Of a stretch of 64,000 nucleotides of DNA, positions 43,187-52,601 are shown piece by piece. Each line of letters begins with the position of its first letter. Within the stretch, counting starts at the first letter, position 1. A program made the translations under genes and the position numbers. Under the pieces are notes generated by a model. That model saw nothing but the letters and a program-made list of their open reading frames with translations, was not told the DNA's origin and ran no database searches. The stretch is from JAJCYL01 sp965206015 (lineage in GTDB: Bacteria > Bacteroidota > Bacteroidia > Cytophagales > Cyclobacteriaceae): positions 1 to 64,000 of the forward strand of contig CBDBIW010000013.1 of assembly GCA_965206015.1 (NCBI GenBank). Reading direction: 5' to 3'.

Positions 43187-44500
43187 CTAATTGGATGGTC
43201 TACGGTCCAAATGTACAGTTTCTTTAACCCAGCAACCTACAATCATTGAATCACCAACTTCCTTGCCTTCATTAAATATATCTTCCATAGATGGGAATTG
43301 TGCTTTGGCATTAGCCATTCCTGCGTAATCGCCAGCCTTACTATACATTTCATATGCTGCAATGAATATTGCTCTGTCTTGAATACGACTCACACCCTCC
43401 TTGCATCCATCATAACTATTCATATAAAGATTTCCTACTAAGGCATAAGCATTTCTCAAACTTGGATCTGCTTTTACTGCACGATAAGCGTTAGTTCGAG
43501 ATTGCTCTTTACTGTCTTTAGCCGCATATAATTTAGCTAAATCAAAATATATTTCAGCCTTTTTTTCTTTATCGTCTGCCAATCTGATTGCCTGATTATA
43601 ATAATCAACCGCTTTAGCAATATTTCCTTCAATCTGACTCTTGGAAGCTATGAATTTCGCAAGGCCAAACGAAGCCTCTTTTCCATTAACTATTTCGGCA
43701 GCTTTCAGAGCCAAAGGGTTATCCGTGCATTTGCCAGTTAACATGAGTTTAAAGATTTTTTTTGCTAATTTACCGTCCTCTGGGTTTTGGTGCAGTTTTG
43801 GTCCAAAATTGTTCTCAACAAAGTTACAATCCACAGTGACTGTTGCAGCGAGTACTTTATCTACATTGTCGCCAATTGCAGTGAGTCTTTCCTGATTTCC
43901 ACCATTCTTTAATTTCCTCTCGATCAAATCTGTGATGGTAGCATAGATATCCAAGACTTCAATATCACTGACTGATCCTCCGGTCATATTAAACCTTCGT
44001 ATCACATCAATATATGCAATAAGGTTATTATCGAATATATCTACCCCGTTTAGTTCAAAAGCCCTGTCAAATAACAATTTCAGTTCTGCATACTTCTCTT
44101 TAGTCGATTTGTAATATTTATAAGCTGTATAGGCTTTCCTATTAAGAACTCCAGCTTCGTTGTTGAAATATTTTACCCGAAGATCATACATCTCCAATGC
44201 TCTTTCCTGATATTTAAGTTTGTTGCGCTCATCAACTTCCTGACCAGCCAGTGCCTCATAAATTTTAGCCCCATTTATATAGATGGAGGGATTGAGGTTT
44301 GGAGCAACACCGATTAAGTACTCGAGTGGCTCAACAGCCTCTGCAAACAATTCAGACTTTAAATTGTCTGTATATAGAACGTTTTGCTCCTCAGCAGTAA
44401 GTCTATCCTCAGGCCAATTCCATACATTCACAGGGTCACGTTGTGCCTGTATATTATTTGTAAAGACTATTGTGGTCAATAAGAATAGTAAGTTTTTCAT
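43187..44500 (-). CDS. Secreted TPR protein (paralogue A)
   Basis: 437 residues from ATG 44500 (MKNLLFLLTTIVFTNNIQAQ, signal peptide). Mostly helical; clear TPR pairs at about 285-385 (GNIAKAVDYYNQAIRLADDK, KAEIYFDLAKLYAAKDSKEQ, AYALVGNLYMNSY). Conserved Cys pattern: VDCNFVENNF, LTGKCTDNP, YDGCKEGVS and VGCWVKETV, shared position for position with the paralogue at 49655-50959, which suggests two structural disulfides. Probably periplasmic. It lies between the outer-membrane protein gene and lptC in a conserved envelope operon. Confidence 0.85.
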   Translation of the reverse strand: MKNLLFLLTTIVFTNNIQAQRDPVNVWNWPEDRLTAEEQNVLYTDNLKSELFAEAVEPLEYLIGVAPNLNPSIYINGAKIYEALAGQEVDERNKLKYQERALEMYDLRVKYFNNEAGVLNRKAYTAYKYYKSTKEKYAELKLLFDRAFELNGVDIFDNNLIAYIDVIRRFNMTGGSVSDIEVLDIYATITDLIERKLKNGGNQERLTAIGDNVDKVLAATVTVDCNFVENNFGPKLHQNPEDGKLAKKIFKLMLTGKCTDNPLALKAAEIVNGKEASFGLAKFIASKSQIEGNIAKAVDYYNQAIRLADDKEKKAEIYFDLAKLYAAKDSKEQSRTNAYRAVKADPSLRNAYALVGNLYMNSYDGCKEGVSRIQDRAIFIAAYEMYSKAGDYAGMANAKAQFPSMEDIFNEGKEVGDSMIVGCWVKETVHLDRRPSN

Positions 44501-44511
44501 GGCAGTCACAT

Positions 44512-45825
44512 TTAGTCAAACCTTCTTCTAACGAACCATCGATCATTAATGGTTACTCCAACGAGGGCTTTGACATAACGTTCACGAATAGGATTGTCAT
44601 TAAGATTACCCCGTTGACCGACTTTGAATCCTAAATCAAAACTGGATCCCTGGCCGACAGGGAATGATAGGCCAAAATTTATGCCAAGATCATTAACTCT
44701 CGAATCAGCCACCAGATATGGCGACTCTTCGTATGTAAATCCAAGGCGATATGAAACTCTTTCAAAATAAGTATCGATACTGCTTATATTGGGAATCCAC
44801 TCTGCACCTAATGCAACCTTTACCGCATCTCTGAATCCATCAGATGTCCCGTCAAATTCACGGGCACTGCTCCAGGTTTGATAGTTGACATCGAGACCTA
44901 CCACCAATTTCAACAATTTTTCATAGGCAAATCCAAAACCAAACCTATTGGGCAGTCTGTAACTACCTGGCTCATCTACCAAAGTCGAATCTGTTCCATT
45001 TACCAATGAATTCTCTAAGTTCCTTCTCGCAAAAAATGTAGTAGTTGTTCCACTAATATTTGTTTGTGGGTTAAAAGTCATTCCGATATTGACACGGGTG
45101 TTCTCATTCATCTCATACCTGTAATGCAACCCAAATCCTACCGTTACATCACCAAAGGTATTTTGACGAGTAAATTGCGTACTGTAGTTAGAAAAGAATA
45201 ATGTATCAACATTTTGCTCCTGCAAATCCAAAAAATCTTCTCTGCTAAAGCCAACAAAGCTACTTGAGATATCATCTATACTACCGAAGATGTAGCTACC
45301 TGCCAATCCAACAGAAAGTCCTTTGGCAATAACAATGCCATGAGCAAAATAGGCCTGCACTAATCCCCCATTTCCTTCAAATCTCCTAGTGATAGGAATA
45401 GGAGTATTCTCGACCTGGCCTCCAAGAATAACATTGTAGTTCACATTGGTAAGAGGCATCAAACCAATACTCATCGTCCACCTGTCACTTATTACAGGAA
45501 AGGCAAAAACCAGGTTATTCAGTAGTGCACCTCCATTAGTTTGAGATTCGGCATCACTAGAAATCCCTCGATAATCAACGGCAAGTCCCATCTGAAAGGT
45601 GGACAATTTATTATATGTGAGTAGTGCCGGGTTCTTATTGTTAATATGAAAACGAGTTGGACTGGCAATCCCCACTTCGGCCATACCAAATTGATTAGCC
45701 AGTGTTAAGCTTTGGAAATCACCAATACCATTTATGCTGTATGGAGACTGACCTACTTGAGCTGATACTGGAATAACCACCCATAATGTGGCAATTAATA
45801 AAAATAACTTACTCCTATTCTTCAT
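44512..45825 (-). CDS. Outer-membrane beta-barrel protein, FadL/PorV-like
   Basis: 437 residues. A signal peptide (MKNRSKLFLLIATLWVVIPV ... SAQ) precedes a barrel pattern throughout: SPYSINGIGDFQSLTLANQF, NKNPALLTYNKLSTFQMGLA, GLAGSYIFGSIDD, TVGFGLHYRYEMNENTRVNI, NRFGFGFAYEKLLKLVVGLD, FNSTRVNDLGINFGLSF-like C-terminal strands. The N-terminal NPAL motif is typical of FadL-type and PorV-like transporters. The substrate is unknown. The start overlaps the coaX 3' end by 11 bp, so the genes are coupled. Confidence 0.82.
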   Translation of the reverse strand: MKNRSKLFLLIATLWVVIPVSAQVGQSPYSINGIGDFQSLTLANQFGMAEVGIASPTRFHINNKNPALLTYNKLSTFQMGLAVDYRGISSDAESQTNGGALLNNLVFAFPVISDRWTMSIGLMPLTNVNYNVILGGQVENTPIPITRRFEGNGGLVQAYFAHGIVIAKGLSVGLAGSYIFGSIDDISSSFVGFSREDFLDLQEQNVDTLFFSNYSTQFTRQNTFGDVTVGFGLHYRYEMNENTRVNIGMTFNPQTNISGTTTTFFARRNLENSLVNGTDSTLVDEPGSYRLPNRFGFGFAYEKLLKLVVGLDVNYQTWSSAREFDGTSDGFRDAVKVALGAEWIPNISSIDTYFERVSYRLGFTYEESPYLVADSRVNDLGINFGLSFPVGQGSSFDLGFKVGQRGNLNDNPIRERYVKALVGVTINDRWFVRRRFD

Positions 45826-46540
45826 TATTATACGTCAAAATCCTATTAAGTCCTACCAGGACTAAATTCGGGGCGGCAAAGGTCGGGTCTTTTGTCATGG
45901 TTTCAAAACGATTGGCATCTCCACCACAAAAGATCACTTTCAAATTTTCGTATTCTTCCTTATAAATTGCACAAAACTTCTCAATTTCACCCAGAATTCC
46001 CAGCACTACACCCGCTACCATTGACTCATGTGTCGTTTGACCGATTGTTGGAATTACAGAAGGTAACTCACCGACAAAAGGTAAGCTTTCAGTATAAAAA
46101 TTCATTGCTTTAAATCTCATTTGCAGTCCTGGCGTGATTGCACCACCTAAATAGTTATTATCGCGATCAATAAAATCATATGTAATACAGGTACCAAAAT
46201 CTATCACTAAACAATGCTTATCAGGAAAATGTGTTTTTGCTCCGCAAACTGCCGCCACCCTATCCATACCTAATGTGGCTGGAGATTTATATCTATTTGA
46301 TATTGGTAACTTGGTAGTACTATCGAGTATTAACACTTTGTTTCCAGCTTGTCCTAAAATGGTCTTTATTTCTTTTGGGTTGCCTGAAACTGAGCTTACA
46401 ATGAAATTTCCCTTATCCATTTGAATAAGGCCATCAATCGCTTCATGTTCATTCCCCCAAGTCCACAATTCGCAAAGATCATCACCTTCAAACACGCCAC
46501 ACTTTATCAGTGTATTGCCCTGATCAATCACAACATTCAT
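45815..46540 (-). CDS. coaX: Type III pantothenate kinase
   Basis: Phosphorylates pantothenate in coenzyme A synthesis. 241 residues with the three phosphate-binding motifs of the ASKHA fold: DQGNTLIKCGVF at the N-terminus, LGMDRVAAVCGA, and DFGTCITYDFID, followed by GGAITPGLQMRFKAM and a C-terminal FCGGDA. First gene of the coaX-omp-TPR-lptC-CNNM-ppiD-DUF493 series. Confidence 0.95.
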   Translation of the reverse strand: MNVVIDQGNTLIKCGVFEGDDLCELWTWGNEHEAIDGLIQMDKGNFIVSSVSGNPKEIKTILGQAGNKVLILDSTTKLPISNRYKSPATLGMDRVAAVCGAKTHFPDKHCLVIDFGTCITYDFIDRDNNYLGGAITPGLQMRFKAMNFYTESLPFVGELPSVIPTIGQTTHESMVAGVVLGILGEIEKFCAIYKEEYENLKVIFCGGDANRFETMTKDPTFAAPNLVLVGLNRILTYNNEE

Positions 46541-46589
46541 TTAAATTTTACAGTTAATTGCTAATCGAATTCATCTCATAACCTAAAAG

Positions 46590-46597
46590 CAAAGATA
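46590..46597 (-). promoter_or_regulatory. Possible -7 box of the coaX operon
   Basis: TATCTTTG on the minus strand fits TAnnTTTG and lies 49 bases before the coaX start. I find no good -33 partner, so confidence is low. Confidence 0.3.
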
Positions 46598-46706
46598 ACC
46601 CGAGACTCAGTAACATTCTATGAGGGGTCTTTGGTGATTATAATGCTCCCCTAAAACAGGGCAGGTGGTTAAGCTATGATATTACTTAACTTTAATTACC
46701 TGAAAC

Positions 46707-46874
46707 ATGAAAACAAGTCAAAGAAAATTCAGCTCCTCTGGGTTGGAAGATGAACTCGCTTCTTATGATCAGGGAATTTTATTGCTACCAGGAACTCACA
46801 GTAAACATCTCACTTTTCAAAATGATCTGTTTATCAACATGCCAATAACCTCAATAACATGGGTTATAGCGTAA
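46707..46874 (+). pseudogene. Fragment of a 2-dehydro-3-deoxygalactonokinase (DgoK) gene
   Basis: A 55-codon frame contains GILLLPGTHSKHLTFQND, the nucleotide/sugar-binding signature of DgoK-type kinases (LPGTHSKxV...). The normal protein is about 290-330 residues; both ends are missing. It abuts the IS982 fragment at 46875, which probably caused the loss. Confidence 0.65.
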
Positions 46875-47390
46875 TTAGACGATAGCAGCTTTCAAGTTAT
46901 TGATTGATCTGTTGCAATCAGGTTTGTTGGTCAACGGAACGCCAGTCAAGGCTGTAATTTTAGTCAATATCCTGGTTTTAAATCCCTGAAAAGTTTTAGC
47001 ATGATTCCTTCGAATCATCAACTGGTCACAAAGTTGGGAGAAAAGTGTCTCCACTCTTTTTCTGGTTTTCCTGAATACCCGGGTTGGCTGATTTTTGACG
47101 GATATTTTCAAGTACCCGAAACAACTGCCTTTTGCGCCTGTTATACCGTGTTCGGTCTATTGGATAGGGAAAAGCACTGCTGTCATCAGATGTAATCTTG
47201 TTAAACAGCCAGTTTTCACTATCTAATGCCATGTATTCAGCCGTTAAGGCAAGGCTAACTACCTATAAATCAGTAAACAATGACGATTTTCCGGTCTTCA
47301 GAATATTCCCCTCTTCAGCAAGGCAGTCAGGTTCAAGTGATTTGACTGTTTGAAGAATCTTATCGAAATTACTTTTAATGTTGTGCACAG
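46875..47390 (-). mobile_element. IS982-family remnant A: N- and C-terminal transposase parts, middle deleted
   Basis: Minus strand: NIKSNFDKILQTVKSLEPDC then LAEEGNILKTGKSSLFTDL, a stop, VVSLALTAEYMALDSENWLF, SAFPYPIDRTRYNRRKRQLF, then after a frameshift RKRVETLFSQLCDQLMIRRN and HAKTFQGFKTRILTKITALT. These are the two ends of an IS982 transposase (usually about 290-300 residues); the catalytic middle (about 120 residues) is missing. A spacer to 47603 holds only the 17-bp repeat. Confidence 0.85.
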
Positions 47391-47559
47391 GTCCGTTCAA
47401 TAAATGGATTTGTTGTTACTCTAATTTACTGATAATCAGTCTTATGTACACTTTTCCTTACTCCTGGTTAATTAGCATAACGGGTTAAATGATATAATAT
47501 TTATGCATTAAATGTAAATTCAAAATATACTATCAATGATTATCTGTAATCCAAACGAG

Positions 47560-47593
47560 GTATATGGATTAACTAAGTATATGGGTTAACTAA
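47560..47593. repeat. 17-bp tandem duplication near the IS982 remnant
   Basis: gtatatggattaactaa (47560-47576) is followed by gtatatgggttaactaa (47577-47593), with one difference. It lies just beyond the 3' end of the OmpA-family gene. Confidence 0.85.
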
Positions 47594-47603
47594 CTACTAT
47601 GAA

Positions 47604-49538
47604 TCACAATATTTTAAATTCAATTCTGCGGTTCTTGCTCCTATTTTGTTCAGAATCATTGGGGAAAAGAGGCATTTCCGCACCATATCCCTTTATGGCG
47701 ATCCTTTTTGTGTCAATTTGCTGTGAAAAAAGATATTCAGATACCTCTTTCGCTCTATTCAAGGACAACGTGTGGTTATATTCTCTTGATCCAACATTGT
47801 CGGTATGCCCCCCAATTTCAACCCTTAAATCAGGATTATCCAGTAACAGGCTGATCACTTCTTTGAGCTCCGTCACTGACTTAACTTTCAACTCATAACT
47901 ATTATAATCAAAGAAAATATTGTTCATCACTGACACACTTCCGGATTTAAGTGGATCTAGGTAGATATCCAGTATTTCGGGTTCAAAACTGGTTTTTTCG
48001 ATGTAGTTATAATTTTGATTTTTATATAAATACCCGTGACTTGTCGCATAAATACCATAATTCCCTCCCTCGGTTAAAACGACAGAATAAGAGCCGTCAA
48101 TTGGGTCTGATTGAACTACTGAGGCTTTTTTACCTGTCTCGATATCAAAAAGCTCAATCGTAGCACCTAAAAACTCATTTGTTTGACTATCGTAAACCTT
48201 ACCGGTTAAAAAATTACTCCTTCGCTTTACCCTGGCGGTGAGGGGGACATCAAACTCGAGAATCTTACTGTCGACTAAACCTTGAAGTAAATCACTTTTT
48301 TCATGTGAATAATAACCTTTTGAGCCATCAGCAGTGATGAATAAAGATGCCTGGTCGTGATTATCATTCAAAGGATATCCTAAATTGAAAGGTAATGACC
48401 AACCATTCGGACCATTTTCTGACAGATACAAATCGAATCCACCGAATCCTAAGTGACCTTGGGAGGCAAAATAGAGTGATTGACTGTTTACATGAATAAA
48501 TGGTGAGATATCGTCTTCCTCAGTATTGATAGTATCTCCCAAGTTGACTGGTGTTTGCCATACATCATTGTCATCTAGTTGGGCATAATATATGTCCCGT
48601 TTTCCTTTTCCACCTGGCCGATTGCTCACAAAATATAACGTTCTTCCGTCTGCAGATAAGGAAGGCTGTGACTCCCAGGAAGTTGAATTTACTGGCTTCC
48701 CAATATTTTTAGGTGCCGCCCATTGATCTCCAGTTTTTTTAGCAATGTAAAGGTCACAGCTGCCTATGCTGTTAGTATCCTGACAAGATGTGAAAATCAA
48801 TGTTTTTCCGTCCGCTGAAATTGTACAAGTACCCTCATTCATCTGACTGTTGATATTATTAGCTATTGAAACAGGCTCACTCCATGCGCCGGAGCCATTC
48901 CTTTGGCTCGTATAAATATCCTCATCATGTCGCGGATCAGTACCTAATCTCCTTGTAAAAATGATTGTATTATTGTCCACAGTCAATACAGGAAAATATT
49001 GCAACTTAAATCTATTCAAAGGAGTTGGTAGAGGTCTTGGGGTGAAGTTTATTGGCTCTTCTATATTAATCAGGGCAAACTCAGCATTATTAAGGATAAA
49101 TCTTGCTCTTTTCTCATTGGCCGGCTTAAGTTGGGGATAACTTAAAAAATTCTCCGCCATTTTTTTGGACTGCACGTATTGCCCTTCGTAAAAATGGTGA
49201 TCAGCCAGATACAAATAGGTATCACGATTCAGCCTGTGATTGGGTCTCGCGTCAACAGATTTTTGAAAATAGTCTGCTGCGTTTTGAAAATTGGCTAAAG
49301 TTCTGAAGATCCCTGCCATTTTTAGGTAGGCTTCAATGAACAGCGGATCTTTATCAACGGCATTCGACAACTCTATAAGGGCTGAATTAAATTGTCTTTG
49401 CCTTAATAAATTATTTGCTTCATTAAAGTACTTTATGGCCTTTTTGTTTTCTGTTGTCAGATTTCCCTGGGCCCAAATTGGCTGATTACAGGTTAGTGTC
49501 AGGCCAGCACAAATCCCTGCTAAAACCACTTTTATCAT
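47604..49538 (-). CDS. OmpA-family protein with TPR and PD40 beta-propeller repeats
   Basis: 644 residues, secreted (MIKVVLAGICAGLTLTCNQP ... WAQ). TPRs (about 30-150: AIKYFNEANNLLRQRQFNSA) are followed by PD40/WD40-like repeats (about 165-400: GTCTISADGKTLIFTSCQDT, QPSLSADGRTLYFVSNRPGG, SLYFASQGHLGFGGFDLYLS), a CarboxypepD-like domain (about 425-510) and the C-terminal OmpA peptidoglycan-binding domain (FFDYNSYELKVKSVTELKEV, VEIGGHTDNVGSREYNHTLS, RAKEVSEYLFSQQIDTKRIA). This layout is characteristic of T9SS/gliding-associated proteins such as PorE, which tie the outer-membrane complex to peptidoglycan. The identity is likely but unproven. Confidence 0.9.
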   Translation of the reverse strand: MIKVVLAGICAGLTLTCNQPIWAQGNLTTENKKAIKYFNEANNLLRQRQFNSALIELSNAVDKDPLFIEAYLKMAGIFRTLANFQNAADYFQKSVDARPNHRLNRDTYLYLADHHFYEGQYVQSKKMAENFLSYPQLKPANEKRARFILNNAEFALINIEEPINFTPRPLPTPLNRFKLQYFPVLTVDNNTIIFTRRLGTDPRHDEDIYTSQRNGSGAWSEPVSIANNINSQMNEGTCTISADGKTLIFTSCQDTNSIGSCDLYIAKKTGDQWAAPKNIGKPVNSTSWESQPSLSADGRTLYFVSNRPGGKGKRDIYYAQLDDNDVWQTPVNLGDTINTEEDDISPFIHVNSQSLYFASQGHLGFGGFDLYLSENGPNGWSLPFNLGYPLNDNHDQASLFITADGSKGYYSHEKSDLLQGLVDSKILEFDVPLTARVKRRSNFLTGKVYDSQTNEFLGATIELFDIETGKKASVVQSDPIDGSYSVVLTEGGNYGIYATSHGYLYKNQNYNYIEKTSFEPEILDIYLDPLKSGSVSVMNNIFFDYNSYELKVKSVTELKEVISLLLDNPDLRVEIGGHTDNVGSREYNHTLSLNRAKEVSEYLFSQQIDTKRIAIKGYGAEMPLFPNDSEQNRSKNRRIEFKIL

Positions 49539-49603
49539 AATAATACATTCTAATAGCCACCTGAAATAACGGATTATTATCGTAGCGATTGTTAAGACTT
49601 CAC

Positions 49604-49628
49604 AAAAAAAGCTGTCATTTCTGACAGC
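49604..49628 (-). terminator. Rho-independent terminator of the TPR gene
   Basis: On the minus strand GCTGTCA-GAAA-TGACAGC (49628-49611) is followed by seven T residues (49610-49604). It follows the TPR gene stop by 26 bases and precedes the OmpA-family gene. Confidence 0.9.
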
Positions 49629-49654
49629 CTATAATATTTTAAGGCAATAATTAA

Positions 49655-50959
49655 TTAGCTAGGTCTTCTTTGTATTGTTACGACTTCATTCACCCAACAG
49701 GCAACTTTGAAAGTCTCTCCCTCAGACAACCCGAGTTCAAAAATCTCGGAAATTGATGGAAACTGAGCTTTGGCGTTGCTCATGCCTTCTCCATTTCCAG
49801 CTTTCCTATACATTTCAAAAGCAGCAAGAAAAACACCACGATCTTCCACTTTGCTAACGCCCTTGCGGCAAGTCCCATAACTACCCATGTACAGGTGGCC
49901 AATGAGTGTATAAGCTTCGCTCCTTACAGATGGGTCAAATTGTACGGCCTTTAGTGCATTTGATCTGGCCTGAGGCTTGTTGCCCCGAGCCACATGCATC
50001 TTTGCCAAATCAAGTTGTACTCCGCCTTTCTTGGTATTGTCATCAGTAAGTTCAAGTGCCTGATTGTAATAGACCTCAGCCTTGTCATATTCTTTTTCGG
50101 CTGACAACTTTTTTGCTATTACAATCGCCATTCCATAGTTCGGTTCGGCCTCATTAATAATTTGAGCCGTTGAAACGAAAAATGGGCTATCCGAACACTT
50201 GCCGGTTAATAGTAATTGAAAAACCTTTTTTGCCATCTTTAAGTCAGGTGGGTTAGCAGCAATTTTCGGTGCCAAATTGGCTTCAACAAAAGAACAATCT
50301 ACAGTTACTGTGGCAGTTAAAAGTTTATCTATGTTATCTCTATAGGTCTCTAATCGATCAATATTCTTACCTAACCCTACTTTGTAATCGATGATATCAT
50401 TCAGTTGGCCATAGATGTCTATTACTTCTTCGTCACTTAGATTACCGCCAGTTAATTTGAATCTTCTGACAATATCGATATATGCCACCAAATTATTATC
50501 AAGAATATTGTTCCCATTCAGTTCAAAAGCTTTTTTAAACAACTCGAAAAGCTCAGAATATTTCTCTTTCCGCCCTTTTTGATATTTATACGCCTTATAA
50601 GCTTTCCTATTCAATACCTCATCTTCTTGACCAAAATATTTCATTCTCAGGTCATACATAATCATTGCCGAATCAGCATAGACTTCCTTTTGAACTTTAT
50701 CTGACTCGGCATCAGTCAGGCCTTCATAAATTTTCGCTCCATTTATATACAAAGATTCGTTAAGGTCTGCAGCATTTAATATTAGCCAGTTTAAATGCCG
50801 GGCACCTTCTTTATAGTTACCCAATTTCATGGCATCACTGTAAAGAGCATTCTTCTCTTCTGCTTTCTCCTTGTTTTCCGGCCAATTCCAGCGTGGTTGA
50901 GAAACTGCCAGAAATGGCATCCCAATTAAGGCAACAGAGAAAATTCGCACCATTCTCAT
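49655..50959 (-). CDS. Secreted TPR protein (paralogue B)
   Basis: 434 residues with a signal peptide (MRMVRIFSVALIGMPFLAVS). It aligns along its whole length with the TPR protein at 43187-44500: shared RWNWPE start, SLYINGAKIYEGL, LNRKAYKAYKYQKGRKEKYS, NNLVAYIDIVRRFKLTGGNL, TVTVDCSFVEANLAPKI, LTGKCSD and CRKGVSKVEDRGVFLAAFEM. All four cysteine positions are kept. It stands alone between intergenic gaps with its own terminator, so it is regulated separately from paralogue A. Function unknown. Confidence 0.85.
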   Translation of the reverse strand: MRMVRIFSVALIGMPFLAVSQPRWNWPENKEKAEEKNALYSDAMKLGNYKEGARHLNWLILNAADLNESLYINGAKIYEGLTDAESDKVQKEVYADSAMIMYDLRMKYFGQEDEVLNRKAYKAYKYQKGRKEKYSELFELFKKAFELNGNNILDNNLVAYIDIVRRFKLTGGNLSDEEVIDIYGQLNDIIDYKVGLGKNIDRLETYRDNIDKLLTATVTVDCSFVEANLAPKIAANPPDLKMAKKVFQLLLTGKCSDSPFFVSTAQIINEAEPNYGMAIVIAKKLSAEKEYDKAEVYYNQALELTDDNTKKGGVQLDLAKMHVARGNKPQARSNALKAVQFDPSVRSEAYTLIGHLYMGSYGTCRKGVSKVEDRGVFLAAFEMYRKAGNGEGMSNAKAQFPSISEIFELGLSEGETFKVACWVNEVVTIQRRPS

Positions 50960-51089
50960 AGTTCTTTTTATTAATTAATTGAAAAATTGTATTTAATTCA
51001 AGTTGCTATAATAATTCATATAGTGTGATTAAGAAAACAAATTCACGATTTTCAGCTTCATTACCTACTATCTCTAACCAGAATGCCGA

Positions 51090-51737
51090 TTAGGGAACAT
51101 CCATGTACTTATGAATTTGAAGTGAAATTGACCACTTTGGGTCACGCTTGACATAGTCAATTAGCAGGGGCATTATCTCATCACATTTTGACCATTCAGG
51201 CTGCAAAAACAATTGGCAATCGCTGTTCAATTCTGGTACAAATGATTCAGCCCAATCAAAGTCAGATTTGTTATATATCACAACCTTTAATTCGTGGGCT
51301 TTTTTGTAAATTTCCGGAAGGGGTGCTTTAAATTTTTTAGGTGATAAACAAACCCAATCCCATTCACCTGATAAGGGGTGAGTTCCAGAGGTTTCAAGGT
51401 GTCTTAATTTATTACAATCGTATAACTGGTCAGATAAATATGCCAAATCATGCATTAACGGCTCACCACCTGTAACAATCACTTTGTCAGTAGGTTGTGC
51501 AGCAGCTTCGCTGATAATTTTGTCAACCGAAATGGTAGGATGATCAGACCTGCTCCATGATTCTTTTACATCACACCAATGACATCCAACATCGCACCCT
51601 GCCAAACGAATGAAGTATGCAGGAGCACCTTGGTGAAATCCTTCTCCCTGAATACTGTAAAAAGCTTCCATTAAGGGAAGTTTTTCCAATAAATCATTCT
51701 CAAAACTTCGACTATTCGTGGCTGGTTCGCATTTCAT
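51090..51737 (-). CDS. queE: 7-carboxy-7-deazaguanine synthase (radical SAM)
   Basis: Makes the 7-deazaguanine core of queuosine from 6-carboxy-tetrahydropterin. 215 residues with the small-form radical SAM signature AGCDVGCHWCDVKESW (Cys for the 4Fe-4S cluster), preceded by EAFYSIQGEGFHQGAPAYFI and followed by TGGEPLMHD. The ATG at 51737 overlaps the end of folD by 26 bp; an internal ATG at 51671 (MEAFYSIQGEG) is the alternative start, and the longer form matches the usual N-terminus better. Confidence 0.93.
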   Translation of the reverse strand: MKCEPATNSRSFENDLLEKLPLMEAFYSIQGEGFHQGAPAYFIRLAGCDVGCHWCDVKESWSRSDHPTISVDKIISEAAAQPTDKVIVTGGEPLMHDLAYLSDQLYDCNKLRHLETSGTHPLSGEWDWVCLSPKKFKAPLPEIYKKAHELKVVIYNKSDFDWAESFVPELNSDCQLFLQPEWSKCDEIMPLLIDYVKRDPKWSISLQIHKYMDVP

Positions 51738-52590
51738 AAGCCTTCAACGTATTCATTAGAAGTGATGCAATAGTCATGGGCCCTACCCCACCAGGAACAG
51801 GAGTTATGTAACTACATAAAGGGGCTACAGCTTCATAATCAACATCTCCTGCAAGTCTAAAGCCAGACTTCCTGGTCTTATCCTCGACTCTTGTTGTGCC
51901 TATGTCAATAACTACAGCTCGTTCCTTTACCATATCCTTAGTAATCAGGCCAGGTTTACCAACAGCAACAACCAAAATATTGGCCTCCTTTGTATGTTTT
52001 GCCAGTTCTTCAGTATACTTATGGCATATAGTGACAGTGGCCAAGCCTTGCTGCATTAACATCATGCTGAGCGGGGCACCGGCTATTCTACTGGTTCCTA
52101 CAACAACGCAATGCCTGCCTTTAGTTTCAATCTCATAACGTTTTAACAATTCCATTACTCCAAATGGAGTAGCTGGCAAAAGGAATGGATGATCTGTAAC
52201 AATACTACCGAAATTTTGGTTCGTAAACCCGTCTACATCTTTATCTGGTAAAATTCTGCCCGTAACCTTTTCTACTAAAACGTGGTCAGGAAGTGGTAAC
52301 TGCACTATAAAACCATCAATATCAGGATCCTGGTTTAAATTATTAATGTGTTGCAGCAGCTTTTCTTCAGAAATGGTAGAGGCCACATGCATCAGGGTAT
52401 AGTCAAAACCCACCGCTTTGCATGCGTTAATCTTACCTCCTACATAGGTATGACTCGCACCGTCGTCACCGCATATGATAACGGCCAGATGGGGTGCCCT
52501 GTGCCCATTTTCCCTGATAGATTTAACCTTGCAGGCAATTTCATGCTTTATTTCTGCTGCAACCTTTTTCCCATCAATTATTGTCGGCAT
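51712..52590 (-). CDS. folD: Bifunctional methylenetetrahydrofolate dehydrogenase/cyclohydrolase
   Basis: Interconverts methylene-, methenyl- and formyl-tetrahydrofolate. 292 residues with the family's conserved TYVGGKINACKAVGFDYTLM-type substrate loop (Lys in GGKIN), GFIVQLPLPDHV, PDKDVDGFTNQNFG and the Rossmann segment VVVGTSRIAGAPLSMMLMQQ, then TPVPGGVGPMTIASLLMNTL. 11 bp downstream of lepA and overlapping queE, so one operon. Confidence 0.97.
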   Translation of the reverse strand: MPTIIDGKKVAAEIKHEIACKVKSIRENGHRAPHLAVIICGDDGASHTYVGGKINACKAVGFDYTLMHVASTISEEKLLQHINNLNQDPDIDGFIVQLPLPDHVLVEKVTGRILPDKDVDGFTNQNFGSIVTDHPFLLPATPFGVMELLKRYEIETKGRHCVVVGTSRIAGAPLSMMLMQQGLATVTICHKYTEELAKHTKEANILVVAVGKPGLITKDMVKERAVVIDIGTTRVEDKTRKSGFRLAGDVDYEAVAPLCSYITPVPGGVGPMTIASLLMNTLKAYEMRTSHE

Positions 52591-52601
52591 ATATTTTGGT
52601 T

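Noticed and set aside
46541..47603. Complete transposon between coaX and the OmpA-family gene
   Set aside because: Only fragments of an IS982 transposase and of dgoK are present, with stops and frameshifts; no intact transposase or matching ends.
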